A DNA stretch of 64,000 nt, from assembly GCF_000145255.1 (NCBI RefSeq), contig NC_014394.1:2108001-2172000 (forward strand), in the 5' to 3' direction. The DNA comes from Gallionella capsiferriformans ES-2. Its GTDB lineage: Bacteria > Pseudomonadota > Gammaproteobacteria > Burkholderiales > Gallionellaceae. The position numbers and the translations under genes were made by a program. The notes beneath the pieces were generated by a model that ran no database searches, was not told the origin of the DNA, and saw only the letters and a program-made list of their open reading frames with translations. Positions 1 through 7,435 of this stretch are shown piece by piece. Positions within the stretch are counted from its first letter, which is position 1; each line of letters begins with the position of its first letter.

Positions 1-2
1 CC

Positions 3-98
3 GCGCAGGATCACATGCGCGCCAGCTACCGCAACTTTTTCCGGGCGGCGGACCGCTGGATGTTCTCCGGTCTGCGTCTGGCGGAGGACATCACATGA
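3..98 (+). CDS. egtB: EgtB-like sulfoxide synthase, C-terminal end only
   Basis: Only the last 31 codons lie in the window. They read R-A-S-Y-R-N-F-F, then a W-M-F-S-G-L-R-L-A-E-D stretch and a stop, which resembles the C-terminus of the formylglycine-enzyme-like domain of EgtB, the iron-dependent enzyme that joins sulfur to hercynine (N-alpha-trimethylhistidine). The TGA overlaps the ATG of the following gene as ATGA, so the two are translationally coupled. This matches the egtB-egtD order of ergothioneine operons. A SenA-type (selenoneine) relative would look the same in this short tail, so the exact subtype stays open. Confidence 0.7.
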   Translation, partial: AQDHMRASYRNFFRAADRWMFSGLRLAEDIT

Positions 99-1084
99 GA
101 AGCGAATCGCCCACCCCGTCACCGGATCAGGAAAAAAAGGATTTCCTGTGCAGCGTGCGCGAAGGTCTGCGCAGTCGTCCCAAGACCATCCCGCCCAAAT
201 ATTTCTACGATGCGCACGGCTCGCATTTGTTCGACCTGATCTGTACCACGCCAGAGTATTACCCCACGCGCACAGAGACAGCAATCCTCGAACATCACAG
301 TGAGGAGATGGCCGAGATGATAGGTACCTCCAGCACGCTGATTGAATTAGGTAGCGGCAGTGCGATCAAGACACCGTTGATTTTGCGGCATCTGTCACAC
401 GATGCCGTGTATGTGCCGATTGATATCTGCGAACCGCATCTGCGCAACAGCACGCAACGTCTGCAAACGAGATTCCCAGCGCTGAAAATGCAGCCGCTGT
501 GCGCTGACTATCACCGGCTTCCCGCACATGCAATCAAACATCATGTGGGGCGGCGAAAAGTGGTTTTTTTCCCTGGCTCCACCATCGGCAATTGCACACC
601 GGACGAAGCCGTGACACTGCTTAAGCGCGTCGCTGCGCTGGTGGGCCCCGGTGGTGGCTTGCTGATCGGCGTGGATGCGAAGAAATCGACCGAGACTTTG
701 AATGCGGCCTACAACGATGCCGCCGGTCACACTGCCGCCTTCAATCGCAACCTGCTGACGCGCATGCAAAGCGAACTCGGCGCCCAACTGGATGCTGATC
801 AGTTCGCACATCACGCGTATTACAACGAACCGCACGGGCGCATCGAGATGCATCTGGTCAGCCGCTGCAAACAAGCGATACGACTGGACGGTGAATCGTT
901 CGAATTCGACGAAGGCGAATCCATCCACACCGAGAACTCCTACAAATACAGTGCGCAGGAATTCAAGCAACTGGCGCGCACGGCGGGCTGGCACCTGCAA
1001 TCGAACTGGCACGATGAGAACGAATTGTTCAACGTTCATTACCTCAGCCAGTCCGCCGCAGAACCGCTGAAGCTGGCACGCTGA
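95..1084 (+). CDS. egtD: L-histidine N-alpha-methyltransferase EgtD
   Basis: This 329-residue SAM-dependent enzyme trimethylates the amino group of histidine to hercynine, the first step of ergothioneine synthesis in the cytoplasm. Family signatures are visible: P-K-Y-F-Y-D-A-H-G-S-x-L-F-D near residues 34-47, C-T-T-P-E-Y-Y-P-T-R-T-E in the substrate region, the SAM loop I-E-L-G-S-G-S-A-I-K-T, F-F-P-G-S-T-I-G-N, and a C-terminal H-T-E-N-S-Y-K-Y. Length is normal for EgtD. The ATG overlaps the stop of the EgtB-like gene. Ergothioneine is a thiol antioxidant, which fits an organism living where Fe(II) and oxygen meet, although that link is an inference. Confidence 0.93.
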   Translation: MRSESPTPSPDQEKKDFLCSVREGLRSRPKTIPPKYFYDAHGSHLFDLICTTPEYYPTRTETAILEHHSEEMAEMIGTSSTLIELGSGSAIKTPLILRHLSHDAVYVPIDICEPHLRNSTQRLQTRFPALKMQPLCADYHRLPAHAIKHHVGRRKVVFFPGSTIGNCTPDEAVTLLKRVAALVGPGGGLLIGVDAKKSTETLNAAYNDAAGHTAAFNRNLLTRMQSELGAQLDADQFAHHAYYNEPHGRIEMHLVSRCKQAIRLDGESFEFDEGESIHTENSYKYSAQEFKQLARTAGWHLQSNWHDENELFNVHYLSQSAAEPLKLAR

Positions 1085-1093
1085 ACAGCCACC

Positions 1094-1939
1094 TTGACTC
1101 GCCTCCGCCTCGCTATCCTCACCACGCTGACCATGATCACCTTCGCGGGCAATTCATTGTTCTGCCGCATGGCAATGAAAGAGACCAGCATCGACGCGGC
1201 CACCTTCACCAGCGTTCGTCTGTTGTCCGGTGCGGCAATGTTGTGGATGTTGATGAGTTTGCAAAGACAGTCGCCGCTGCATCACGGCAGTTGGCGCAGT
1301 GCATCGGCTTTGTTCATCTATGCTGCCACCCTCTCCTTCGCTTACCGCAGCATAGACACCGGTGCGGGGGCGCTGATGCTGTTCGGAGCGGTGCAGGCGA
1401 CCATGCTCATCGCCGGATTCATCGCGGGTGAACGTATGACGCGCATCCAGACAGCGGGCTTCGTGTCTGCGATGGTCGGCCTGGTGATCTTGGTGTCGCC
1501 CGGCGTCGAAGCGCCTTCAGTGCTGGATTCGATATTGATGTTGGTGAGCGGTATTGCCTGGGGTGTGTATTCCATGCTGGGCCGGGGACAGGCGAATCCT
1601 GCTGCGGCCACCGCCGGCAACTTCCTGCGGGCCGCGCCAATGACCGTTGCTCTCTCGCTGCTCGCGCTGCCCTGGCTGCGGCTGGATGCGCAAGGCGTGC
1701 TGTATGCCGTGCTATCCGGCGCTGTGACCTCCGCACTCGGTTATGTGCTGTGGTATCGCGTGATTCAACACATGCAGGCAATCACCGCTTCGACCGTGCA
1801 ACTCTCCGCCCCTGTCATCGCCGCTATCGGCGGCATTCTGATGCTGGGTGAAGTATTCACGCGCAATTTGCTGCTCTCTTCGGTATTGACACTAGGCGGC
1901 ATCCTACTGGCGTTACGAAGCGGCAAGACTGAACTCTAG
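1094..1939 (+). CDS. DMT-superfamily (EamA) transporter
   Basis: A 281-residue inner-membrane protein with about ten hydrophobic segments and two EamA repeats, typical of small-molecule exporters of the drug/metabolite transporter family. The first helix carries I-T-F-A-G-N-S-L-F-C-R and the second half ends with A-P-V-I-A-A-I-G-G-I-L-M-L-G-E, a common EamA ending. The reading frame opens with TTG at 1094, ten bases after egtD; an in-frame ATG at 1133 would shorten it by 13 residues. It probably shares the egtD transcript. Its substrate cannot be read from the sequence. The 3' end overlaps the convergent PatB/MalY gene by four bases. Confidence 0.85.
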   Translation: MTRLRLAILTTLTMITFAGNSLFCRMAMKETSIDAATFTSVRLLSGAAMLWMLMSLQRQSPLHHGSWRSASALFIYAATLSFAYRSIDTGAGALMLFGAVQATMLIAGFIAGERMTRIQTAGFVSAMVGLVILVSPGVEAPSVLDSILMLVSGIAWGVYSMLGRGQANPAAATAGNFLRAAPMTVALSLLALPWLRLDAQGVLYAVLSGAVTSALGYVLWYRVIQHMQAITASTVQLSAPVIAAIGGILMLGEVFTRNLLLSSVLTLGGILLALRSGKTEL

Positions 1940-3108
1940 CAGCGCGCACGCTCCGCGCGTGCGATGCTCTCCAGTGCCTGCGTAATAACACTGCGAGGTG
2001 AACCGATGTTCATGCGCATGAAGCCGCTGCCCTGTTCGCCGAATAACACACCCGGATTCAGACCAACACCCGCTTGCTGCACGAAGTATTCCTTGAGTTG
2101 CCTGTCGTTCAACCCCATCTCCCGGCAATCCAGCCACAACAGATAAGTACCTTCAGGTTCGATCAGTTTTATCGCTGGCAGATGCTGCTGCAAATATTCG
2201 CGAACCATATCACGCGTACCCGCCAGATAATCCAGCAGCGCATCCAGCCATGGCCCACCTTCACGATAAGCCGCCTCGAACGCTACGATACTGAAAGGAT
2301 TAGCCGCGCTTACGTGGAGCGTATCAAATGCTTGCGCAATTGCAGAGCGATCTTCTTTATCCTTCACAATGAGAGCTGAAAGACCCAGACCGGGAAGGTT
2401 GAATGTTTTACTAGGAGCGACGGCAGTGATAACTTTTACCCTGTCCCGTGCCAGCTTTGCCAATGGTATATGTTGCCTGCCAGAGTAAACCAAATCGGAA
2501 TGAATTTCGTCAGATACTACAGCGATATCGTGGCGTTGGCACACGTTAAGCAGTTCCTGCAACTCATTCTGCAGCCACACTCGTCCAACCGGATTGTGTG
2601 GGGAACACAGCATCAATAATTTCGAACCATCAGACGCATTGCGCTCAAGGTTGTCCCAATCGAACTGATAACGCCCCCCAACTAACTTGAGTGGATTGAG
2701 CATTAATTTGCGTTTCGTCGTTTTCGGAGCATATAAAAATGGCGTGTACACCGGCGGTTGAACAATCACGCCAGCAGATTCTGGGCAAAGTGCCATGATT
2801 GAGGCATGTAACGAAGGAACTACTCCAGGACAAAGAACTATCCATTCACGCTCCACCTGCCACGCGTAACGTGTTTTTACCCAACGGATTAGCGAGTCAT
2901 AAAGTGGTTCCGGGTAGACTGTGTAGCCGAATATTGGATGTAAGGCACGTTCAACCAGAGCATGTTGCACTGCCCGAGGGACAGAAAAATCCATATCTGC
3001 CACCCAAAGTGGAAGCACATCAGATCGCCCGAATGTGCTTTGCCTCGCTTCATATTTCAGGCAAGAAGTGCCTGAACGCGAAATAATTTGATCAAAGTCA
3101 TGTGTCAT
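1936..3108 (-). CDS. patB: PatB/MalY-type PLP-dependent C-S lyase / aminotransferase
   Basis: A 390-residue fold-type I PLP enzyme of the MalY/PatB group, which cleaves cystathionine or related C-S substrates and can act as an aminotransferase. Visible landmarks: L-P-L-W-V-A-D-M-D-F near the N-terminus, C-S-P-H-N-P-V-G-R-V-W in the cofactor pocket, V-V-S-D-E-I-H-S-D-L, and the PLP lysine motif A-P-S-K-T-F-N-L-P-G-L. The length is as expected for the family. It stands alone, convergent with the transporter, with an AT-rich leader upstream. The exact substrate cannot be assigned; cystathionine beta-lyase activity is the usual annotation. Confidence 0.88.
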   Translation of the reverse strand: MTHDFDQIISRSGTSCLKYEARQSTFGRSDVLPLWVADMDFSVPRAVQHALVERALHPIFGYTVYPEPLYDSLIRWVKTRYAWQVEREWIVLCPGVVPSLHASIMALCPESAGVIVQPPVYTPFLYAPKTTKRKLMLNPLKLVGGRYQFDWDNLERNASDGSKLLMLCSPHNPVGRVWLQNELQELLNVCQRHDIAVVSDEIHSDLVYSGRQHIPLAKLARDRVKVITAVAPSKTFNLPGLGLSALIVKDKEDRSAIAQAFDTLHVSAANPFSIVAFEAAYREGGPWLDALLDYLAGTRDMVREYLQQHLPAIKLIEPEGTYLLWLDCREMGLNDRQLKEYFVQQAGVGLNPGVLFGEQGSGFMRMNIGSPRSVITQALESIARAERARC

Positions 3109-3602
3109 ATGTCATTTGTGCCAAAATATAGCACTAACTCTTCAGTGATCTAGTGCAAAAACAAACAGCATAAGATGACAAAGACAAAAACAAATTTCTC
3201 CAAATCTGCCAGTCCCAAATGTCTCCAGCTGGCACACAGCTGCAGAACGGTTTCGATGATACACCGCCTAGAAGTGGGAATTGGAGGATTTTTCATCGCT
3301 CAATATTTTTCCTGCTCCGAACCAGTCATTAGAGAATGCGGGCAATGACACTAAGCCGATGCATGGCTTTGATAATACACCGACTGTAAGCAGGAATTGG
3401 AGGATTTTCACCGCTCAAGATTTTGCCTACTCCGAACTAGCCATTCCCGAACACGGGCAACCGAGAAATAACAGAACTTCAAGGCTCGATGGTAACTGGC
3501 TCGCCGGTTCGAACCAATCAATACAATCTTTGCGCCTCAGAAGGTTGGCGGCTGGTGTAACTCACAATCTTCTTGCGTGATGCGCCTACCTGCTGGTAAT
3601 TT
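3109..3602. other. Non-coding stretch with a diverged tandem repeat
   Basis: No convincing gene is seen between the C-S lyase and the XRE regulator. The stretch holds two diverged direct copies of a ~94-bp unit (3251-3345 and 3368-3460), described separately. The only ORF here, 99 codons on the plus strand, runs through both copies and shows no protein-like pattern or ribosome-binding site. This is the probable left edge of the accessory region, but no integrase attachment site was recognised. Confidence 0.6.
3251..3460. repeat. Two diverged direct repeats of ~94 bp
   Basis: Copy 1 (3251-3345) and copy 2 (3368-3460) align almost end to end. Shared blocks are GATRATACACCG, GGAATTGGAGGATTTT, CATCGCTCAA/CACCGCTCAA, CTRCTCCGAAC and GCGGGCAA/ACGGGCAA, with point differences and two 1-base gaps. 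The units are about 117 bp apart. They could be a duplicated regulatory region, a MITE-like remnant or structured RNA; nothing in the sequence decides between these. Confidence 0.7.
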
Positions 3603-3956
3603 TTGGTACTGCCTTGCGTCAGCCAATCGTCAGCGAACATTGCTGAACGCCGCAAAAAACTGAACTGGACGCAGGCCGAACTTGCCGAACGCATCGGCGT
3701 AGATACGGAAACCGTTTCGCGTTTTGAACGCGGCAGCAATCTTCCCTCACTTCATCGACTTGAAAAACTGGCTGAGGCACTAAAAATCCCATTGTATAAA
3801 CTGGTGGCAGCGTCTTCGCCGAGACATGACGACCAGTCGTTCATTCTTGAGGAATGGATGTCCGAACTGACGCCGAAAGATCGGGAATTCGCAATGAATA
3901 CGCTGAAACAATTGTGCGCTCACCTGGCGGGAGCCGCCAAATGCAGCCCAGCCTGA
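3603..3956 (+). CDS. XRE-family helix-turn-helix regulator
   Basis: A 117-residue protein whose residues ~12-70 form a Cro/C1-type helix-turn-helix: I-A-E-R-R-K-K-L-N-W-T-Q-A-E-L-A-E-R-I-G-V, then T-E-T-V-S-R-F-E-R-G and P-S-L-H-R-L-E-K-L-A-E-A-L. The C-terminal ~45 residues resemble no domain I recognise. The frame opens with TTG at 3603 and no clear Shine-Dalgarno is visible, so the start is uncertain. It is the only recognisable transcription factor in the accessory region and is a candidate controller of the shared promoters found there; that role is an inference. Confidence 0.75.
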   Translation: MVLPCVSQSSANIAERRKKLNWTQAELAERIGVDTETVSRFERGSNLPSLHRLEKLAEALKIPLYKLVAASSPRHDDQSFILEEWMSELTPKDREFAMNTLKQLCAHLAGAAKCSPA

Positions 3957-3984
3957 ACACATACCCATGACCACAAACACCAGA

Positions 3985-4305
3985 TCAAAAGAAATATGAA
4001 AATGGCGGCTGATCGTCCATTTCATTGTAAGGTCGCTTGGTTGACCTCTCAGCACGCGTTACGGGTTTACTGAATACGAGTTCGCCATCAAAAGCCGCTA
4101 TTTCCTCAAACGCCTCTGAGTAATTGTGTAACCTGAGCAATGCGATGATCCGTAAGGCCGAAACGCCTTCGATCAGCACCGCCTTGCCATTTACATCAGT
4201 CAGTTCAAATCGCCCTTTATCACCGTTATGCCGCGTCACCAGTCTGGCGCGCAGGGGAAGCAACGTATCAATCCGCCTCAGCACCTCTCTATCGTCTAGT
4301 TTCAT
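3985..4305 (-). CDS. Hypothetical protein, 106 aa, downstream of the FimB-like recombinase
   Basis: The start is the ATG at 4305, which has a GGAAGGA ribosome-binding site about eight bases upstream and lies four bases after the recombinase stop codon. Longer in-frame upstream codons only run through the recombinase in another frame and are discarded. The product begins M-K-L-D-D-R-E-V-L-R-R-I-D and is hydrophilic, with no membrane segment. A segment reads G-R-F-E-L-T-D-V-N-G-K-A-V-L-I-E-G. I recognise no domain. The tight spacing implies co-transcription with the recombinase; it could be an accessory factor, but nothing shows that directly. Confidence 0.65.
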   Translation of the reverse strand: MKLDDREVLRRIDTLLPLRARLVTRHNGDKGRFELTDVNGKAVLIEGVSALRIIALLRLHNYSEAFEEIAAFDGELVFSKPVTRAERSTKRPYNEMDDQPPFSYFF

Positions 4306-4309
4306 TTTC

Positions 4310-4963
4310 TTAGTCCTTCCAAAAATTTTTGAATCTGTCTGATGACAGCTGGGTATATCGCACGGTGTGCTGAATATTTCTGTGCCCCAGATAATGCTGG
4401 ATGGCACGGGTATCTTGACCTGCCTGCGCAAGCTTATAGCCACAGGCATGCCGCAACATGTGGGGATGAACCGTAAACGGCAATCGGGCCTCCACCCCTG
4501 CCCGACCAACAATTTTCCGAATCGCATCATCAGTAAGCGGCGCCTTGCGCTCGCTGCTAAAAAGATAAGGCAGCACCGGATAATCACGCTGCAGTCGTCG
4601 CAAGGCGCGCAATTCTGGGCCGCGTATCGGATGCACACTGGGATTTCCCTGCTTCAATCGGTTGATGTGCATCAAACCCTGCCGCAGGTCGACCTGATCC
4701 CAGCGCAGACTGACCAATTCACTGACACGCAGACCGTGACGATAGGTCAGCATGATCAACGTTGCATCGCGATGTCCATGCCGCCCCACTTTTCCGGCAG
4801 CGGAAATAAGCTGATCAACTTCATGTTCCGTCAGATATTCACGGCTGCGGTAGTCTAGGTTTTTAAGTCGCTGCGGAACCGTGCGCAAACCTGAAGTTGG
4901 CAAATTCCTCATGACGGGTGGTAAAACAGGCGATGACGAAATCGCGTTATTACGGTTATGCAT
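4310..4963 (-). CDS. FimB/FimE-like short tyrosine recombinase
   Basis: A 217-residue site-specific recombinase that has the catalytic domain but lacks the N-terminal core-binding (SAM-like) domain of XerC/D, as in the FimB/FimE phase-switch enzymes of about 200 residues. The full catalytic set is visible: Arg79 (Y-R-H-G-L-R-V-S-E-L), His168 and Arg171 (H-P-H-M-L-R-H), His194 (Y-L-G-H-R-N) and the nucleophile Tyr203 (V-R-Y-T-Q). AAGGAGGAG lies just before the ATG. Its promoter belongs to the shared set described at 5036-5063. Known relatives invert promoters or resolve elements; an inversion target was not found here. Confidence 0.88.
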   Translation of the reverse strand: MHNRNNAISSSPVLPPVMRNLPTSGLRTVPQRLKNLDYRSREYLTEHEVDQLISAAGKVGRHGHRDATLIMLTYRHGLRVSELVSLRWDQVDLRQGLMHINRLKQGNPSVHPIRGPELRALRRLQRDYPVLPYLFSSERKAPLTDDAIRKIVGRAGVEARLPFTVHPHMLRHACGYKLAQAGQDTRAIQHYLGHRNIQHTVRYTQLSSDRFKNFWKD

Positions 4964-5035
4964 TGTGATGAACTCCTCCTTAAATTAATCGCGTGAACAC
5001 GACAAAAAAATCTGTTCGCATTCAGCTGTTCATTC

Positions 5036-5063
5036 ACTCTACAGAATCACACTTTTTTCCAAA
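5036..5063 (-). promoter_or_regulatory. Shared-architecture promoter for the recombinase (box TTTGGA, 16 bp, TAGAGT)
   Basis: On the minus strand TGCTTTGGAAAA is followed, 16 bp after TTTGGA, by TAGAGT, and the recombinase ATG lies about 70 bases downstream. The same box and spacing occur at five other starts in this region. The match to the other members is visual. Confidence 0.6.
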
Positions 5064-5202
5064 GCACTATTTTTCAATGATTAAACCTTCCGGCGGACAA
5101 AAGGATAAACGGACAAAGCGCCCTATTTCTGGCGTTCTTTGTCCGTAAATTCCGAAGAACATCAAGCGTCCAAGGCGCAGTGCGCAAATCACAAAATTGT
5201 TC

Positions 5203-5230
5203 TTTGGAAAATAGTCGAGATAGGCAGAAT
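5203..5230 (+). promoter_or_regulatory. Shared-architecture promoter for the first membrane-protein paralogue
   Basis: TTGTTCTTTGGAAA with TTTGGA at 5203-5208, a 16-bp spacer and CAGAAT at 5225-5230. A 36-base block (5191-5226) is identical to 5754-5789, which lies in front of the second paralogue. An AAAAAGGAG ribosome-binding site and the ATG at 5261 follow. Confidence 0.65.
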
Positions 5231-5260
5231 GAAATCTCCCATTACAAAAAGGAGATTCAG

Positions 5261-5722
5261 ATGCAAAGCAAAAAAGGCGGCAAACAGTATTTCGTCCGCG
5301 ACAAGGCTGTTCCCTGGTACAAAAGCAAGCAATTTTCGATTGGCATCATGCTGTTCTCCATCGCAGTCTGGTTTGCCTGCTCAATGCGGACACTTAATAC
5401 GATCAATTTTGAAACCAAGCGGCTCATCCTGCGTAGCGAAGGCTGCGCCTATCTGCAAATTCATCACTTTCAAACACACCCTTACCCCATTACCAACACC
5501 TGTGTGGCAGAAGTACCTTTCAAGTACCTGCCATTTAGCGATAACGGCCTTATTTGGGCTGAGGATGAAAGCACCGTGTTTGTACATGGCAGTCAGATTG
5601 TGGCGGTTGAGGCACTGCCGGATCGCCCTTGGCCCCCTGCAAGGCGTCGCGATTTCATCTACTTTGCGCTCGGCACACTGGTGTATCTGGGCATCTTTAT
5701 TTTTATGGTCGTGAATTTCTAA
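5261..5722 (+). CDS. Bitopic membrane protein, paralogue A (unknown function)
   Basis: The start is the ATG at 5261, which follows AAAAAGGAG; more upstream in-frame codons precede the promoter and are discarded. The 153-residue product has a charged N-terminus with P-W-Y-K-S-K, one hydrophobic helix (~27-45), a periplasm-sized loop of about 80 residues, and a second helix near the C-terminus (~130-150). The loop contains R-L-I-L-R-S-E-G-C-A-Y-L-Q and T-N-T-C-V-A-E-V-P-F, so two cysteines that could form a disulfide. The downstream gene at 5823 has the same plan and motifs. I do not recognise the family; a membrane role in an accessory element is inferred. Confidence 0.75.
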   Translation: MQSKKGGKQYFVRDKAVPWYKSKQFSIGIMLFSIAVWFACSMRTLNTINFETKRLILRSEGCAYLQIHHFQTHPYPITNTCVAEVPFKYLPFSDNGLIWAEDESTVFVHGSQIVAVEALPDRPWPPARRRDFIYFALGTLVYLGIFIFMVVNF

Positions 5723-5765
5723 TTCCAACAAAACATTGATTATTCAATTAATTACAAAATTGTTC

Positions 5766-5793
5766 TTTGGAAAATAGTCGAGATAGGCATCAT
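5766..5793 (+). promoter_or_regulatory. Shared-architecture promoter for the second membrane-protein paralogue
   Basis: TTTGGA at 5766-5771, 16 bp, then CATCAT at 5788-5793. It is part of the 36-base block identical to the one in front of the gene at 5261. The downstream AAAAGGAGATAAAC leads to the ATG at 5823. The -10 element is weak, so an activator or another sigma factor may be needed. Confidence 0.6.
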
Positions 5794-5822
5794 TCTATTT
5801 GCATACACAAAAGGAGATAAAC

Positions 5823-6368
5823 ATGCAAAACACACCAACACCAGCAACACCCGAAACCGTAAACCCTGCCGTCCTTCAACTTGGCGGAGAACACCCTATC
5901 CCTGAATCACAAGCTGATGGGGAAGAAGACGATGAAGACACAACTGATCCAACCCCCTGGTACAAATCACAGGCCATTAGCACCCTGTCTTTATCCTTCA
6001 TCTTGATGCTGTGGTTGACCAGCGGCTCTTACATTCTCGGGCAACTAGAAATGAAGCCAACAAGGGTGATTTTAAAAAGAGACGGCTGTACCTACATGCA
6101 CCATCAACAGATCGCCACCCAACCATATGACGAGGCCACCGGCATGTGTGTTGCGACCACCTCGTTTCGCAGCAACCTGATCGGCAATGGCGGCATATTC
6201 AAATTGCAAGACCGCGAACTCAAGATTGCCGAGAATCAAATTGTTGCAACAGAAAAACTCGACAACCTCCCTTATAGCGATTCACAAAGACGGATGATTG
6301 TGTGGTTGTGCGTCACCTCAGCGTTGCTCTTTGCCGCGATCGCTTGGGCAATTTTTTGCTTACTGTAG
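5823..6368 (+). CDS. Bitopic membrane protein, paralogue B (unknown function)
   Basis: A 181-residue protein starting at the ATG at 5823 behind AAAAGGAG. After a Pro- and Thr-rich acidic N-terminal tail (E-E-D-D-E-D) come P-W-Y-K-S-Q, a helix at ~53-73, a loop with R-V-I-L-K-R-D-G-C-T-Y-M-H and T-G-M-C-V-A-T-T-S-F, and a C-terminal helix ending I-A-W-A-I-F-C-L-L. The order of motifs, the two loop cysteines and the two helices copy the gene at 5261, so these are duplicated genes, each with its own copy of the same promoter. The acidic tail is the main difference. Function unknown. Confidence 0.78.
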   Translation: MQNTPTPATPETVNPAVLQLGGEHPIPESQADGEEDDEDTTDPTPWYKSQAISTLSLSFILMLWLTSGSYILGQLEMKPTRVILKRDGCTYMHHQQIATQPYDEATGMCVATTSFRSNLIGNGGIFKLQDRELKIAENQIVATEKLDNLPYSDSQRRMIVWLCVTSALLFAAIAWAIFCLL

Positions 6369-6383
6369 AGAGGAGACCAGATC

Positions 6384-7133
6384 ATGAATATACTTAAAAC
6401 CCACACTGTCGCCACAGCGCAAGCCGACACTTATCGGGTGTACTGGAGCAACAGCAGCCACCGTGTCGGTGGTGTCCTGAAGGTTCGTGTCAGCGCACCA
6501 ATCGAAGATAAGCATATTGCCGCAGAGCTGGCCGCAATGCGGCACCTGCTGGAAGTCAAAGGCGTCCTAGGCAATAAGCTGATTGGTAATGCCGGCACGC
6601 AATTGATTGTATCGCTTGGCGCCATCCGAAAATTGCACCGCTCACAATCAGACAAAGCGCATCTGGCCTGCTATGCCAAGTTTTTAACCACGCGCTTTGC
6701 GGGCTGCGCTCTTACGGTAGACAAAGACACCCGCTGGTTTACAGGCACTCAGCAGGAAGTAGTTGAAGATCTGCTGGTCAGCGGGCCGGTGCGCGAAACG
6801 TTGAATATCGCGGGCGTCGGTGAAGTCGAGATCACGCAGCATGTTCTGGCACGTTTCACCGATCGTTTTCTTGCCGCCACGTCCCCTGATAAAGCGGCGC
6901 AAGCCGCCTGGAAAAAACTCAACCAGATCGCAGCCGACGGATCGGTACGTGAGGTAGTGCGCAACAGTCTGTGGAATGCGGCCAAATATATGCGCGAAGG
7001 TCGGCAGGAAGGTCGATATTTTCTGAATGCCAAACGCAATCTGGTGCTGGTCGTCACTGACAACCCGCGCGAGGGAAAACGGCTGGTGACGACCTACCCA
7101 GCCACAAGCCAGTTTCAGGCGTTGGCGGCCTGA
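6384..7133 (+). CDS. Hypothetical protein, 249 aa
   Basis: This soluble protein begins 15 bases after the preceding membrane protein, behind GAGAGGAG, and is probably in the same transcript. The first third has Y-R-V-Y-W-S-N-S-S-H-R-V-G-G, later A-A-E-L-A-A-M-R-H-L-L-E, a layout slightly like RNase H folds but without the acidic residues expected there. The last third (V-E-I-T-Q-H-V-L-A-R-F-T-D-R-F ... N-L-V-L-V-V-T-D ... R-L-V-T-T-Y) has the outline of DUF4258- or RelE-like small folds. Both comparisons are weak impressions. I do not recognise the gene. Confidence 0.72.
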   Translation: MNILKTHTVATAQADTYRVYWSNSSHRVGGVLKVRVSAPIEDKHIAAELAAMRHLLEVKGVLGNKLIGNAGTQLIVSLGAIRKLHRSQSDKAHLACYAKFLTTRFAGCALTVDKDTRWFTGTQQEVVEDLLVSGPVRETLNIAGVGEVEITQHVLARFTDRFLAATSPDKAAQAAWKKLNQIAADGSVREVVRNSLWNAAKYMREGRQEGRYFLNAKRNLVLVVTDNPREGKRLVTTYPATSQFQALAA

Positions 7134-7177
7134 TCACCTCAAGCCACGCCACGACATGCATATATATAGGACAGCAC

Positions 7178-7435
7178 ATGCTCATCAGCCATAAAAAAAT
7201 GTGTAAGTGTATCGAAGCCGGCAGAACGGCAATCGAATCGCGCATGCTCGGGATCATCATTCGCCCCAGAGCCAGCACGGAAGCGGACGAGGCTGAAATG
7301 GCCTCGCTGCACGCCCTCTACAAGCAATACAACGCACTGATGTCGTCGGCCGAGCTGCCCGCCAGCAAGGCTGCAAAGAATAAGGCATCAGCTATCGACA
7401 AACACCCCAAGCAAAAACAAGGAGAATCCATTTGA
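7178..7435 (+). CDS. Small hypothetical protein, 85 aa
   Basis: The product starts M-L-I-S-H-K-K-M-C-K-C-I-E-A-G-R-T-A-I-E-S-R and ends in a Lys/Ala-rich tail. The segment A-D-E-A-E-M-A-S-L-H-A-L-Y-K-Q-Y-N-A-L looks helical. Its stop codon overlaps the TTG start of the next gene (TTGA), with AAGGAGA placed correctly for that start, so the two are coupled and both are likely expressed. Two cysteines lie three residues apart near the N-terminus, too few for a zinc site alone. No function can be given. Confidence 0.6.
   Translation: MLISHKKMCKCIEAGRTAIESRMLGIIIRPRASTEADEAEMASLHALYKQYNALMSSAELPASKAAKNKASAIDKHPKQKQGESI

Noticed and set aside
3480-3530. GGTTCGAACC resembles a tRNA T-arm and could be an attachment remnant
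   Set aside because: It is only a short palindrome; the flanking bases do not match tRNA-Val and no cloverleaf forms.
4310-4638. A 217-codon minus-strand frame from 4638 to 3985 could suggest one long gene
   Set aside because: Its first half runs inside the recombinase in another frame; the real gene starts at the ATG at 4305 with its own GGAAGGA site.
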